This document shows, one piece after another, positions 35,469 to 46,021 of a stretch of DNA of 64,000 bases. The number at the start of each line of letters is the position of its first letter. Position 1 is the stretch's first letter. The notes under the pieces are model-generated. The model worked only from the letters and a program-made list of their open reading frames with translations, was not told the DNA's origin and did no database searches. A program made the translations under genes and the position numbers. The stretch comes from Thamnidium elegans (lineage: Eukaryota; Mucoromycota; Mucoromycetes; Mucorales; Mucoraceae): NCBI GenBank assembly GCA_025201345.1, contig JAIXMG010000027.1, forward strand, positions 399,501 to 463,500, in the 5' to 3' direction.

Positions 35469-36620
35469 TTATTTAGGAACTACGATAATCAAAGCAAGGA
35501 CACATCCAACGATAGTGATAATCAATAACAAGCAGCACATATTTTTTCTTGCTTTCTTTTGGTGCCGATTAGCAGTTGTTAACTCATCTGCAGCTTGTTT
35601 TGTGTTTTGTGAAATATTAAGTACATTACCGTAAATACTCTCTAAAAAAAACAATGAAACAAATAAATAAAGATGTATGTATTATTGTTATTATTATGCG
35701 TGTACTTACGAATACCACTTTCTTGTTCATTGACAAGCATACCAAGATCACGGAAGATTTCATTTAATTCAGTAATACCTTGTTCAATACCTTGAATTTC
35801 TCCTTCACGCTCAGAGATTAAGGTCTCATTGTATTCAATCTCATTATCTAAGGCTTCAATCTGAATGCGTCTCTGGGTATCATCAGCCTGCAGTAACTGT
35901 TGTTGCTCTTGTTGTACGGGGTCATCTTCATCACTTTTTTTTTATGTGTATAAAGTTAATAAACCTTTGAATTAATAATAATAAAGACTTACACTTGAGA
36001 TTGAAGTATAGCGGTAGTTGCCTTCTTTTTATCTACATATTCCCGTTGCTTTGATACAGAGATTCTTTGAATCTTTTGAAACTCTGCTAAAACCTTTTGA
36101 AAATCTTTGGATAGCTTTTGTTGTTCCAGTTTCCTTTGACGCTATTTATATTTATATCAATATAAATGCAGTACATAAATAAATAAACTTACAGTCTTTT
36201 TAGGATCCGTGGTTTGATTTTGAGACAAAACTTTGATATCAGCTGTAGTATCCTTGATCAATTCTCTTGTACCTTCGGTTACGTCATGTCTACACACATA
36301 AAAAAAAAAGGCTTTGTAAATAGATAATAATGATAATAATAACGTTATTTTTTTTTACAGTTTATTTCGAATATCAGGTGTATCTCGAGCAGTTCCCAAA
36401 AATCCAACAAGTCTTTCGATACTTGTGATATTACCATTAATATGAAATACCTGTTGTGATACTCTAAGTGTCAACGTTTTGTAATCACTTTCGTTACCAT
36501 CTATCAAAAAAAATTAGCGAAATTACATTAGCTATTTCCTTAATTACCCTGTTGTTGTTGTGGTCTATTTCTCTGCGAAGTCGAGACACCAAAACCTTGC
36601 TCCAAGTCATTGAAAGACAT
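35469..36620 (-). CDS. Qa-SNARE (Pep12/syntaxin-7 type)
   Basis: Six exons read from 36620: 36548-36620, 36359-36500, 36193-36289, 35993-36141, 35710-35933 and 35469-35641, giving 285 residues. Helices of an Habc-type N-terminal domain (about 30-150) precede a t-SNARE coiled coil (about 180-250). That coil holds EREGEIQGIEQGITELNEIFRDLGMLVNEQ, where the conserved Gln of the zero layer lies in the NEQ region. It continues to NRHQKKARKN, directly followed by a single C-terminal membrane anchor (CCLLLIITIVGCVLALIIVV). Family role: vesicle fusion at endosome/vacuole. The match to syntaxin 7/12/Pep12 rests on the EIFRDLGMLVNEQ and RHQKKARKNMC blocks; plasma-membrane syntaxins are less likely. Introns are 51-76 bp and A/T-rich. 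Confidence 0.88.
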
Positions 36621-37993
36621 TATTTTATTTCACTCTAAAAAAATAAAATAACCCGAAACAAGTAGAGAGAGAAAAGTAAAAAATAAAATGTATCAGGTAC
36701 GTCAGTACTGGATGTCCCAAAAATTTAAGCATGACTTTTCAACGAAAATTATTGGAGCGTTTTTCAAAAATTAAGCTCTAAGAAAACCGTCCCTATACAA
36801 GTATTATAGCATAACGATGGATGTCTTGATTTGATTTTGTATTGTGAATTGGTAATCGGCCATTATGTCTTTGATGATATCTCTATGTTAAATTTTCTTA
36901 CCGTCTAAGCAAGTTTTGCAAACTTTTTAAACAATAAAAAAGCTTGTATAATTATTAAATGATATTAGTACATGTATATAGTTCTTAGAGGATAGCTTGG
37001 TAACTTTTTTTTGCCTTCCTTTTTTCTAACAAAAAAAGAAAAAAGAAAACGAGTAGTTAGTGTTTGGAACTGCTAAAAAAAAATAACTGTTTGTTCTTTT
37101 TATTTTCTTTTATTCTTTGATATTAAAAATCGTCTTAAAAAGAAATATTCAACCACTCGTAGTCTCTGTGTTGTCGTGATCTAGTACATAATTAGTAAAA
37201 CACACTTTACATAATTATCAATGACTAGAAAGGACTCTTATAATCATTAGATCTCTTTTGATTAATAAAAACATTTTTATCTAGTCTCACAGTATTTATA
37301 CTTGGCTCTATCTTTTATTTTTACCATTTACCACATGTGTAATTAAACATCGTAAAACGAAACCTAATACACTTTAAACAAACCGCTTAAAAAACCCTTT
37401 AACTAATGATAAAACATTTATAAATAATCTCACTGTGGAAAAATTAGCGGTTTTTTATACTACTAATAGTTTTTTTGTAGGGATTGTTTCAGATGATTTA
37501 TTACGTCTCAGGGACGAGTTTTAGGTAAAAAGGATAAATACTGAATAGTAACAATATTCTTGATCCTAAAAATGAAATAAAAAAATGTTAATCTTAAAAT
37601 TTAAACTCTTTAAATATTTCTACTTTACCAGAAGTATTCAAACCACACAGGCCGCGAAGCACAACCTGGTGCACCACCGCTTTAAAGCGTGTATTTTTCA
37701 GGTGACCAGGGGCGAAAAAGATATATATTGTTAACATTTAGAAAAAGGAAGAAAGTTTTGTTTAAATTTTTTTTTTGCCATGGCGTGTGTCCAGTAGGAA
37801 CCATTCCGATCATCAAGAGCATCAAAAGTTTAACAAGGAAGCCTCTTACGTTCTTCTTCTTCGTGATGTTTTTTTTGTTTTCTTTTACCCATTTTTAGCA
37901 GAAGTAGAGCAGTAGAAGAAAGAAAAAAGAAAACAAGTTGATAGCTTTTTATAAACATTTTTTTTATCAACTGCTAAAAATATGGATAATACA
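36621..37993. other. Repeat-border DNA, no gene
   Basis: From here the DNA turns into transposon debris. A segment near 36700-36730 (GTACTGGATGTCCCAAAAAT) resembles a Tc1/mariner terminus but has no partner that I can find. A 68-bp segment ending at about 37227 (TGTCGTGATCTAG...ATTATCAATGACTAG) recurs at about 38959-39026 and may be the end of an LTR family. No coding signal. Confidence 0.4.
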
Positions 37994-38483
37994 TGATATA
38001 TTGTTAAATATGAGTCCTATAATTTCGTTAAAAGTCAAAAATAAGATGGTTTTTATTAATTTGCAAAAGGAAGGTTATTTTGTGATATAAATATGCGAAA
38101 GCATATAGCATATTTGATATATACCAGCTATATATCTAACCTTTTGATTACTATTTAAGATCTGCTTTGGATCTTATTTGACAAGCTTAATTATTTACTC
38201 AGTGTAATAATTAAGATTCCAGCTAAAGAACCTATTTAGAATATTTGTGATACACCAGGAAAATCACCATTTTCCCTTTTACACAAATCGTCACCTATTT
38301 TACCAGGCTCAGATTATTTAATATTTTCCCAAGCACAATAAGCTATAAGCAGATATATTTAAACGGTCATTGAATTCAGATCTCACTTTTATATAAAATA
38401 ACCTTCTTTTTGCAAATTAATAAAAATCATCTTATTTTTGACTTTTAACGAAATTATAAGAACTCATATTTAACAATATATCA
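37994..38483. mobile_element. Fold-back element with about 88-bp inverted arms
   Basis: The left arm 37994-38080 (TGATATATTGTTAAATATGA...) and the right arm 38396-38483 are inverted copies with few mismatches, separated by about 315 bp of AT-rich DNA. No ORF. The structure fits a non-autonomous terminal-inverted-repeat element; no target duplication is clear. Confidence 0.6.
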
Positions 38484-38693
38484 ATATTACATGAGAGCAA
38501 GGAACTTTGTGGTTATACAATCTTTTCTTTATTTAAATTTGAATCTTGTACTACTTAATATGATAATATATATGAATAAAATTTTAAAATTATATACTTC
38601 ATCTTCGAAGTGAGAAAAACTAAGTAATAATAAAATAGACTAAAAGGGAAGAGGAGGATGGGAACCACAAAGTTCCTTGCTCTCATGTAATAT
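38484..38693. mobile_element. Small element with perfect 31-bp terminal inverted repeats
   Basis: 38484-38514 (ATATTACATGAGAGCAAGGA...) and 38663-38693 are exact inverse complements around a 148-bp AT-rich centre. It directly abuts the fold-back element to its left. Part of its arm (GGAACTTTGTGGT) occurs again at 38741-38753. Confidence 0.6.
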
Positions 38694-38719
38694 GCTATAT
38701 GCTTCCTAGCATCGCATAT

Positions 38720-38960
38720 TTACATCACATTACATTTCGAGCTGGAACTTTGTGGTATTTCCAGAGTAGAATTTGTAAAATTGGTGTTGTTAGACACGGA
38801 GATACGATAAAAATCCTCAAAGATGGCGCGGGAAGATCAATTACCATGAGCCAGAATTTGATCTACCGAAATACCATTGAGGGCTGCGAGAGTAGCACCG
38901 AGAGCCCTTGGTTTAGGGATTGGTGCTGTGGGAGGAGATCATTCAACACATGCCATAATC
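38720..38960 (-). pseudogene. Tyrosine recombinase C-terminal fragment (Crypton/DIRS-type)
   Basis: On the minus strand a block of about 75 codons reads PTAPIPKPRALGATLAALNGISVDQILAHGN, then a TGA where family members have Trp, then SSRAIFEDFYRIS. The Arg of PRALGATLA, the HGN(W) box and the Tyr of FEDFYR correspond to the conserved C-terminal R...H/W...Y residues of tyrosine recombinases found in Cryptons and DIRS elements. GC content is higher than in the surrounding DNA. The N-terminal half is missing and the Trp codon is now TGA, so it is a dead fragment. Confidence 0.55.
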
Positions 38961-39234
38961 CGCTGGCTGTCGTGATCTAGCACATAATTAGTAAAAACAT
39001 AGCTTACATCATTATCAATGACTAGTGTAAAATATACAAACTAAACAATAAAATAAAAGTCGTTTTATAAAATACATCATAAAATAATATGATGTAAGAG
39101 ACTGTGGAATCCGAGCTATGAAATAGTGAAGATTCAAAAATAAAAATAAAAACAAAAAGATACTAAAAAGTAATCAGTCGCAAAATAGGAATTATCGTTT
39201 TATTAACAAGTACTATTCTCCGCAAACGGACCAA

Positions 39235-39435
39235 ATGGTCCGTTCATAAATAATGCTTAAACTTCTCTTAAATAAACGATTTTTTTCCTGAACAATCTTC
39301 ATAGTATTTTATAGCATTTCACCTATCCCTGTATAAATTTTCAGCTTGATTGTGCTGTTTTTGCCTATATCTTGTCACTAAGCGAAAATGGTCGGTTTTT
39401 AAAAAAATGTAGCGGACCATTTGGTCCGTTACTTC
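39235..39435. repeat. Pair of GGACC(A/T)3GGTCC palindromes
   Basis: Two short palindromes (ACGGACCAAATGGTCCGT near 39235 and GCGGACCATTTGGTCCGT near 39413) are spaced about 180 bp apart. They could be transposase-binding sites belonging to the neighbouring piggyBac-like remnant, but nothing proves it. Confidence 0.4.
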
Positions 39436-39535
39436 GAAACTATTTTGTAAGGGGAGAAATGTTTATTTTACGAGAAAAAAAAGCGAGAACAGTTTAAGAA
39501 TACTTTAAAAAATAATTAGAGCTTCGTACTTTTGG

Positions 39536-39942
39536 CATACTCTTCGGAAAAGTGCTACTGATGGCATTTCTTGCACATGGCATCCAGGTTACACGCACAT
39601 CGGAATCCAACTTTTTGGCGTTTAACACCAGATTTGTGGACAAGATCTACACACTTTTCTAATGCGTTTAGTATCTTGTGAAAGAGACACATGCTTGTGA
39701 ACACTAGAAACTATTTGACTTCTAGTAGAAATACGAAAACGCAAAGGTTGAATGACTTCATGGTCATTTTTCATCTTGTTTACCTTCTCAAGAAGAGAAA
39801 ATGCAAGCCTACTTTTGAAATCAGAATGGAGAAGATCATTTCCTCCAAATGTGTCCCATATTTTAAAGCAGCTAAAAGCATTAGCCTCTGAAATACCAAA
39901 AACAAAAGCAAGAAAACGATTCTCCCATCTATAGGTTTTCAT
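39536..39942 (-). pseudogene. piggyBac-like transposase, C-terminal fragment
   Basis: From 39942 leftward the minus strand reads KTYRWENRFLAFVFGISEANAFSCFKIW, a segment like the RW...F..l..aNAf region at the end of the piggyBac DDE domain, then FKSRLAFSLL. After a frameshift near 39655 it reads VDLVHKSGVKRQKVGFRCACNLDAMCKKCH, a Cys-rich tail as in piggyBac C-terminal zinc-binding domains. A stop follows CHQ. The 5' part is cut off just before an LTR fragment at 39951. Family assignment rests on this pattern only. Confidence 0.55.
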
Positions 39943-39950
39943 GATATCAT

Positions 39951-40096
39951 TGATATATACAGACTATATATCCCTCTTCATCTTCGTTATTATTACGATA
40001 TAGCACATCAAAACTAAACATTATTAATCATCGACGATTAATAATACAATATAGAATTATCCTAAACAATCATCCACTATTATTATCAATGACAGG
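39951..40096. repeat. Truncated LTR fragment, identical to 43649-43794
   Basis: 146 bp beginning TGATATATACAGACTATATA match 43649-43794 base for base as far as I can read. The second copy starts a complete 401-bp solo LTR. Here only the left 146 bp remain, directly upstream of the broken piggyBac-like gene. Confidence 0.8.
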
Positions 40097-40422
40097 TGTG
40101 ATATTGACGGTTATAAAATAAAAGTAAATATCAAAATACAAAAAATAAAATATAATAACAGAAAATTATCAGACTTTAAAAAGGTAATGGTTTTTATTAT
40201 AAGAAAATGTGTGTGCCTTATATACATATTGGATTTAAATGGACGCTTATCATAAGATGTGAAACTTAGACAGTATTAGCAAGCCATTCAAATATGAGCC
40301 ATTTGAATATAGAAATAGTTTCTTCAGAAGGTTAATTATAATAGCAGCGATGCCTTGATGTGATCAAGCATATACAAATATATATTCTCATATATATTTA
40401 CGGGTCATTATGTATTAAGGTC

Positions 40423-41346
40423 TCACATATTTTCTATAACGTGTTTTTCTAATAAATTTATAAAATTGTCAATGGATGATTTTTTTATGCTATTAAATGT
40501 GTATAGTGGAAATACATAATTACTATTATATATTCTATCATTGGAACATATTTTAAAACTAATTTCTAAGTTTTTCATAAACCTTGATTTATTTTTATCA
40601 TAGATTTCATAAATATTATTAATATAGTCGTCCTTAATTTCTTTTTTCATGAGTTTTATATATATATCATTAAATAATTTTAATGTATTTCTATTATTTA
40701 ATTTTATATCTTCAATTAAATGATCTTTTCCATTCTTAGTTATATTAATATAGTTCTTATTTAGTTTATTTATTACTTTTATATTTTCTTCATTCTCATT
40801 TAATTTATTATAATTTTTTCTATTTTTACTTTTTTTAGATGAGTTTTCATTATAGAATTCTTCTTCCACTTCAATATCACTTAACGTATTTGACTCTTCG
40901 CACAGTTCATCTACCTCTTCATCTAATTTATTTTTACATATATTACATATTTCATTATACTCATCTTCGTCATAATTTTCACAATCTTCATTTCTACATA
41001 TATCAGGACAAATACATCCTTTTTCGTCAACTTCGAATCCACAATCTTCGCATATATCAATTTCTTTACCATCATCTATATCAATCTCTTTACTATCATC
41101 TATATCAATTTCTTTACCATCATCTATATCTGATTCTAATGTATTTATATTATTTAGTCTCTCTTCTAAATGTTTGTTTATTTTATCGTCAATATTATTA
41201 TTTATTTTTTCTTTATTTAATGATTTGTAATAAGTATTTTCTTCTTTTAATTTATTAATTCTTTTTTCTAATTTCATAACTTTAGTTACTAAATAAATAT
41301 ACTTTTGTTTTTTAATTTTAATGTACAAAGAGTTATAAGAAGGCAT
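40423..41346 (-). CDS. Uncharacterised Lys/Asn/Asp-rich protein in a TIR element
   Basis: 307 residues, extremely AT-rich codons. Layout: a basic coiled-coil start (LEKRINKLKEENTYYKSLNKEKI, about 25-60), three tandem copies of an eight-residue acidic unit (DIDDGKEI, about 73-97, encoded by a 24-bp repeat near 41050-41140), and a Cys-rich segment CEDC...CICPDIC...C...CNIC (about 98-140) that looks able to bind zinc. An acidic stretch and a Lys/Asn-rich C-terminal half with predicted helices follow. I recognise no family. Its codon use resembles the transposase at 58612-60051 and differs from host genes. It lies inside the 39101-41923 inverted-repeat element and may be its accessory DNA-binding ORF. 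Confidence 0.5.
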   Translation of the reverse strand: MPSYNSLYIKIKKQKYIYLVTKVMKLEKRINKLKEENTYYKSLNKEKINNNIDDKINKHLEERLNNINTLESDIDDGKEIDIDDSKEIDIDDGKEIDICEDCGFEVDEKGCICPDICRNEDCENYDEDEYNEICNICKNKLDEEVDELCEESNTLSDIEVEEEFYNENSSKKSKNRKNYNKLNENEENIKVINKLNKNYINITKNGKDHLIEDIKLNNRNTLKLFNDIYIKLMKKEIKDDYINNIYEIYDKNKSRFMKNLEISFKICSNDRIYNSNYVFPLYTFNSIKKSSIDNFINLLEKHVIENM

Positions 41347-41923
41347 TGTTTAATTTTTATTTATATCTGAATTCAATTTTTGATCTTTTAAAAAGATTTT
41401 CCAAATATTATATTTATTCTTTTTTCTCTTGATGTAATTTAATATATATATTTTATTTATAATATGTTTTTCAATTTTACAAGAAATTAAATTAGTCGGA
41501 ACTTAAATATAATCTGAGACCTATATGCAGATACATCCTATATTTACACATACATGATTATCTCACACGTCTTTATCCCTTTATGACTAATTCATATTTA
41601 TTTTAACTAAGCCTTACCGACATCGTCCAGTAATAACTGTTGTCTGAGTAATGATTAGAGGATTGACCATAATTATATATCTTGACCGAAGACTAGGTTA
41701 GATAAGCACGGCTCGTAATTATATAAAGAAACTGTAGCACTTATTATGATACAGCACACTACCAGAATTGTACTTAAACTCAGATATAAAAAAGCTATAT
41801 AAACAGACACCTTTTTTATTTAATAAAACGATAATTCCTATTTTGCGACTGATTGCTTTTTAGTATCTTTGTTTTTATGTTTATTTTTGAATCTTCACTA
41901 TTTCATAGCTCGGATTCCACAGT

Positions 41924-42990
41924 AAATTAATCTATTATATTTAATATGAAATTTTTCTGTTCGATATTAATTTTTATAATAAATAATCGTTTCTCATAAA
42001 TAAAATTGAAAATAAATGTAATTTTTATTTTATTTTTTATTTGTGTATTTATGGCTTTTGATGATATGTAATTATAATAAATAAAAGTAGCGAAGCTTGT
42101 TTTTATAATTATTTTAATATACATTGTAATCAAAAAAACATTTGTAACATAGACGGATATTCATATTTGGACAATCTACAATTAATTTTTTAATCGAAGC
42201 ATAAATATAATGTTGCTTCTTTATGCATAAACATGTGTTACTTTCTTGATTATTTTACAAAAATATAAACATTACAATGTTTTTAAAATAAATATAAATC
42301 AATAAAATAATTACGGATAAACTATATATTTTTAATTAAATACGTTAGCGAATATATCCGTCATAAATGTTTCTCATTTACATATAAAAAGACGGCTTAT
42401 ACAAGTATTCGATCGATCTCCCACGTTTTACGATTTATTTGACGAAATCGTAACATCAAAACTCACTTGTTTTGGCAAAGTATCCATGTAGACGATTTCT
42501 GGACTTATTTCAAGTAAGTCATGTGACTATAAACGAAAAAATTGAAATCAACCAAAAACTCTCAAAAATGATTCTGGCAGTATGTTACACTAAGGTTATA
42601 CTAACTATGTTACACAAGAAAAATCGCCTTTTATAGTAATTTTTAACCCTCTCAATTATTCCAGATCCAGCGGTGGCCATATATTAGCTCTTAACCCTAT
42701 ATTCATCAGTGGATTCATCAGCATAAGTTTCATAACCCGATGTAGTTTCACTTTCTTTCTCTTCACTGCTACTGTGAGGGGAAAAATGGTACCATCCAAT
42801 TGGGAAATTACTTGCTTTTCTTCCCATTTTTTTTGTGCTTGCTTCAAAATCTTGTAACTAATATCACATCTTCAGAATTAAAGAGGCTTTAAAGTGACAT
42901 AATATTTGTAAAAAAATATTTAGTATATTACAAAATTTTAATGAATAAAGTAAAATATTGGATTTTATTAAAATAGGAAAATATCTCAAT
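41924..42990. other. Repeat debris, no gene
   Basis: AT-rich DNA. A roughly 26-bp piece (ACTGTGAGGGGAAAAATGGT, about 42771-42796) occurs inverted at about 49759-49790, so dispersed repeat fragments are present. The frame at 42656-42847 (Lys-rich) is not recognisable. Confidence 0.4.
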
Positions 42991-43648
42991 AGCGAGTTGC
43001 TCCTCCTTTGGTCTTGATCACTGCTTGAATTCGAGCCGGCATACTGTCAATATATTTAAGACAGTCCTCTTGAGTAAATCTATATCATTCCTTCTCGATT
43101 CGATCTGCTAGTTCTTCTTTGGTTGCAGGCCTCGTTGGGTGATTATTTAACTGACGCTTTAGCTGGTACCACACATGTTCTATCGGATTCAAATCTGGAC
43201 TTTGCGCAGGCCAGTCTAGCACAGTATCTACAGAGAATCCGTTGTTTGTAAACCACTGTTTTGCGATTATAGGAGTGTGGGGTGTTGCGTTATCTTGCTG
43301 GAAACGTATGTTATTTGGGGTCATGTCAAAGTGGTCAAGTGTATCTATTAGAGATGTACCTAAAATCTTAACGTACTCCTCTGAATTAACAGCTCCCTCA
43401 ATAATTGTAGTACCATACCCAGGTCCTTTTGCTTTTATGCAACTCCAGAAAAGAACTCCTCCACCATCTCCTTGTATCTGAGGCACCATTTGATGAGGCC
43501 GTAAGATCTTACCACCATCTGACCAATAAAAAGAATTGCCATCGGAGCCCCACATATTTACCCTGGTCTCGTCAGAAAATACCCACTGACGCCACTGGTC
43601 TATTGTCAAATGCTTATGGTTTTTGGCCCACGCCAGATGAAGCTTCAT
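42991..43648 (-). pseudogene. Tc1-type transposase, C-terminal half (catalytic domain), split gene part 2
   Basis: The minus strand, from the Met codon at 43648, has the Tc1 catalytic motifs: VFSDETRVNMWG (first Asp), FQQDNATPHT (second Asp) and DWPAQSPDLNPIEHVWYQLK (Glu). A TGA at 43085-43087 replaces an expected Trp codon. Beyond it the frame continues through FTQEDCLKYIDSMPARIQAVIKTKGGATRY, the normal Tc1 C-terminus, to a stop near 42991. The N-terminal half lies at 45658-46021, separated by a 2-kb insertion. The protein is therefore dead twice over: interrupted, and carrying a nonsense codon. Confidence 0.85.
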
Positions 43649-45652
43649 TGATATATACAGACTATATATCCCTCTTCATCTTCGTTATTATTACGATATA
43701 GCACATCAAAACTAAACATTATTAATCATCGACGATTAATAATACAATATAGAATTATCCTAAACAATCATCCACTATTATTATCAATGACAGGGCAACT
43801 GCCATTTAGTAATAAGAACTACCAATTAAACACAATGCGCATACACCACGGCGAGAAATAGCGCTAAATATTAAGCACTGGTGCTTGTACAAGCACTGGA
43901 ATGCTTGGGGAAGCACTAGCGCTAATTTTAAGCAGGTGAAAAAAAAAAAAATCACTGGAAATTGGAACCCCATCTTTTCAAGCTCAGGGTTAGCTTTTTT
44001 TCACAAAAAAATAAAATAAAATAAAAAAGAAATACTAGTAAAAATTATGTTTTTGAAAAAAAAAACCATTTCAACGCTTGGTGAAGCGCTAGCGCTAAAT
44101 TTAGCACTGAATTTTTTTTTTTATGTACCGTTTGACATATTGTTATTTTATCTTCCGCTTAATAAAAGACTTTATAAACTATGCGTTTTTTTTTTCAAGC
44201 TTCACTCTATTCAACTACTTTATAACTATTTTACTTTTTTAAATGAATATTACGACCGTTAGTTACAACAATAAAAAAAGACCTTACTGCTAACTCCATA
44301 AAATATGGTAAATAATAAAGATGTAATTCTAATTTATTGTACATATACAGAATTTTTTATAATAAGTCTATCTCGTAATAATTTGCAAATCACTATCGAA
44401 GTAGAAGCTCCTTTTTTTTAAAAGGCAAAAATATATCTTTTTTTTTTTAAGACAAACAAAATAATTTACACTACTATTACAAGTCGTTTATCTTGCTGGC
44501 ATTTTTGAACATGTCTTGATCGAAAGCTGTCGAAGACAAAATGACATAGTACCAATTGGACGACCCAACTTGTTTATTTATCAAGTCAGTCTTTTGAATT
44601 AAACCAACAGTTGAAATAATGTCGGCGAATCCCGAGATTAATAACACTGGGGATTCGTTTTTTTTTTAGTATAAATATTTCGTTTTTTTTTAATTGCTTT
44701 TCCTTTCCTTTTCTTTTTTTCTTTTATCAATTTTTCTTAATAAAATAAAATAAAAGTTCTCTTGAACTTTACTTATATAGGTTTTCGCCATGTTGTAACT
44801 CATCTCATTCTTTGAAATCAGGTAATGCTATTAAGTATAAATTATGAAGACAACTACATATATCTAATATTCTATTATTTCTATTCTATATATTTTTTAT
44901 TTCTATTACTGCTTGCTTAAAGGGTATTTACTTTAATAAATTTTGCTAAAAGGTAATTATTTCATTTGATTCAAACTTAATAATAGCTTATTCTGACTCT
45001 TTTTTTTTATATAGGTATTGTCTTATTCCACAAGTGTCCATTCCCTTTTTTTTTCTTTTTTTATTATTGTCCGTATCAAAATATAATAACAAACTATAAT
45101 ATACACATATACCCTTCCATTTCTTAATATATACATTCACATATAAATAAATAATAAAAATGCTCGCTTTTTTTCAGAATCTCTCTTTTTTTATATATAT
45201 ACCTGAATATATAAATATTTATTACAAAATGTGCTATAATTATTATATTATTGAATAAATATTTTATACCATGACCTGATTAATTCCATACCGTCGTAAT
45301 GCTGTTTTTTTTTAAATGTGAGCCAACGCTTAATCTAGCGATAGTGATCAGCCAAGCGTTAGTCGTAACTGAAGCGCTAGCGCTAAACCAAGCACCAGTG
45401 CTTAGCAACAGCGCTAAATTTAGCGCTATTTCTCGCCTTGGTGATAAATGCTTAAACCAATCGGATTATCAATAAGGATTAACCATAATCCTTATGATAT
45501 TTAAAACTGACTTTTCTTACTCTACAATTAGAATGGCTAATTGTATAACCCCTTTAGTATAAATACATCCTTCTTTTTCATCTAAAATAAAAAAATCACA
45601 ATTAAGACTTTTATCAATACTTTAAAGGACTTATTTTCTATTGTATATTTCA
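43649..45652. mobile_element. Solo LTR (401 bp once a nested element is removed) inside the Tc1 gene
   Basis: The insert starts TGATATATACAG and ends GTATATTTCA, the TG...CA ends of an LTR. It is bracketed by TTCAT on both sides (43644-43648 and 45653-45657), a 5-bp target duplication. Removing it plus one TTCAT rejoins the Tc1 frame at the ATG codon shared by both halves. Its right part carries a TATAAATA box (about 45559) and an AATAAAAA-like signal. A 1,600-bp element is nested within it; without that the LTR is 401 bp. Confidence 0.78.
43844..45443. mobile_element. CACTA-like non-autonomous element, 1,600 bp
   Basis: The ends are inverted: CACCACGGCGAGAAATAGCG at 43844 and, inversely, CACCAAGGCGAGAAATAGCG at 45443. 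An ATA stands on each side (43841-43843 and 45444-45446), giving a 3-bp duplication. Subterminal regions carry repeated AGCGCTA / AGCACTGGTGCTT motifs (about 43862-43930, 44083-44108 and 45355-45430). These features match CACTA/EnSpm architecture. No transposase is seen inside; the frame at 44047-44262 is hydrophobic low-complexity. Confidence 0.68.
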
Positions 45653-45654
45653 TT

Positions 45655-46021
45655 CATGTTCTTTTTACTAACGAAATTCGTTTTGACTTTTCTTTTAGCC
45701 TTAAGACCCATTTGTCGGAGAGACTTTCGGATGCCACTCAATGACATATATACTTTCTCGGACACCTCGAGGACCATCTAGCGCACCTGTTCGAAGCTTT
45801 CTTGCGATATAAGACTTGGTTTGATTGGTAGTTTTGCTTGGTCTTCCACCATTGGTCACATGACCATCACCTAGGTAACGCTTCCTAATGCGAGTCAACG
45901 TACTTTTGGAAACTGCTGGATACATTTTCATAATGATAGAGTAAGGTACTTTACGGAACAGCAAAGACTTGATCGAATTCTTGAATTCAGAGGATAAACG
46001 GGGAACCATAATGAGTAACAT
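45655..46021 (-). pseudogene. Tc1-type transposase, N-terminal half (HTH domain), split gene part 1
   Basis: From the ATG at 46021 the minus strand encodes an HTH-type DNA-binding region: LSSEFKNSIKSLLFRKVPYSIIMKMYPAVSKSTLTRIRKRYL and a GRPSKTT hook as in Tc1 paired-like domains. A frameshift after VRESI (about 45750) moves the rest (SLSGIRKSLRQMGLKAKRKVKTNFVSKKNM) to another frame. It ends at the ATG shared with the C-terminal half, where the LTR insertion begins. Together the two halves account for a whole Tc1 transposase. Confidence 0.82.

Larger units (their letters stand above)
39101..41923. mobile_element. 2.8-kb terminal-inverted-repeat element with internal debris
   Basis: The left arm 39101-39205 begins ACTGTGGAATCCGAGCTATG. 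The right arm 41821-41923 is its inverse with about 96% identity. Between them lie a piggyBac-like fragment, a truncated LTR and a minus-strand 307-codon acidic ORF. No target duplication is obvious. The high arm identity suggests a fairly recent insertion or assembly of the unit. Confidence 0.6.

Noticed and set aside
36700..36760. Possible Tc1/mariner terminus (GTACTGGATGTCCC)
   Set aside because: No inverse partner, TA duplication or transposase nearby was found.
40839..41258. 139-codon plus-strand open frame
   Set aside because: Antisense shadow of the AT-rich minus-strand ORF 40423-41346.
43649..45652. Region 39951-43794 as one retroelement with two LTRs
   Set aside because: The two shared segments are identical only for 146 bp, and the right one starts a full solo LTR with its own TTCAT duplication; nothing like gag/pol lies between.
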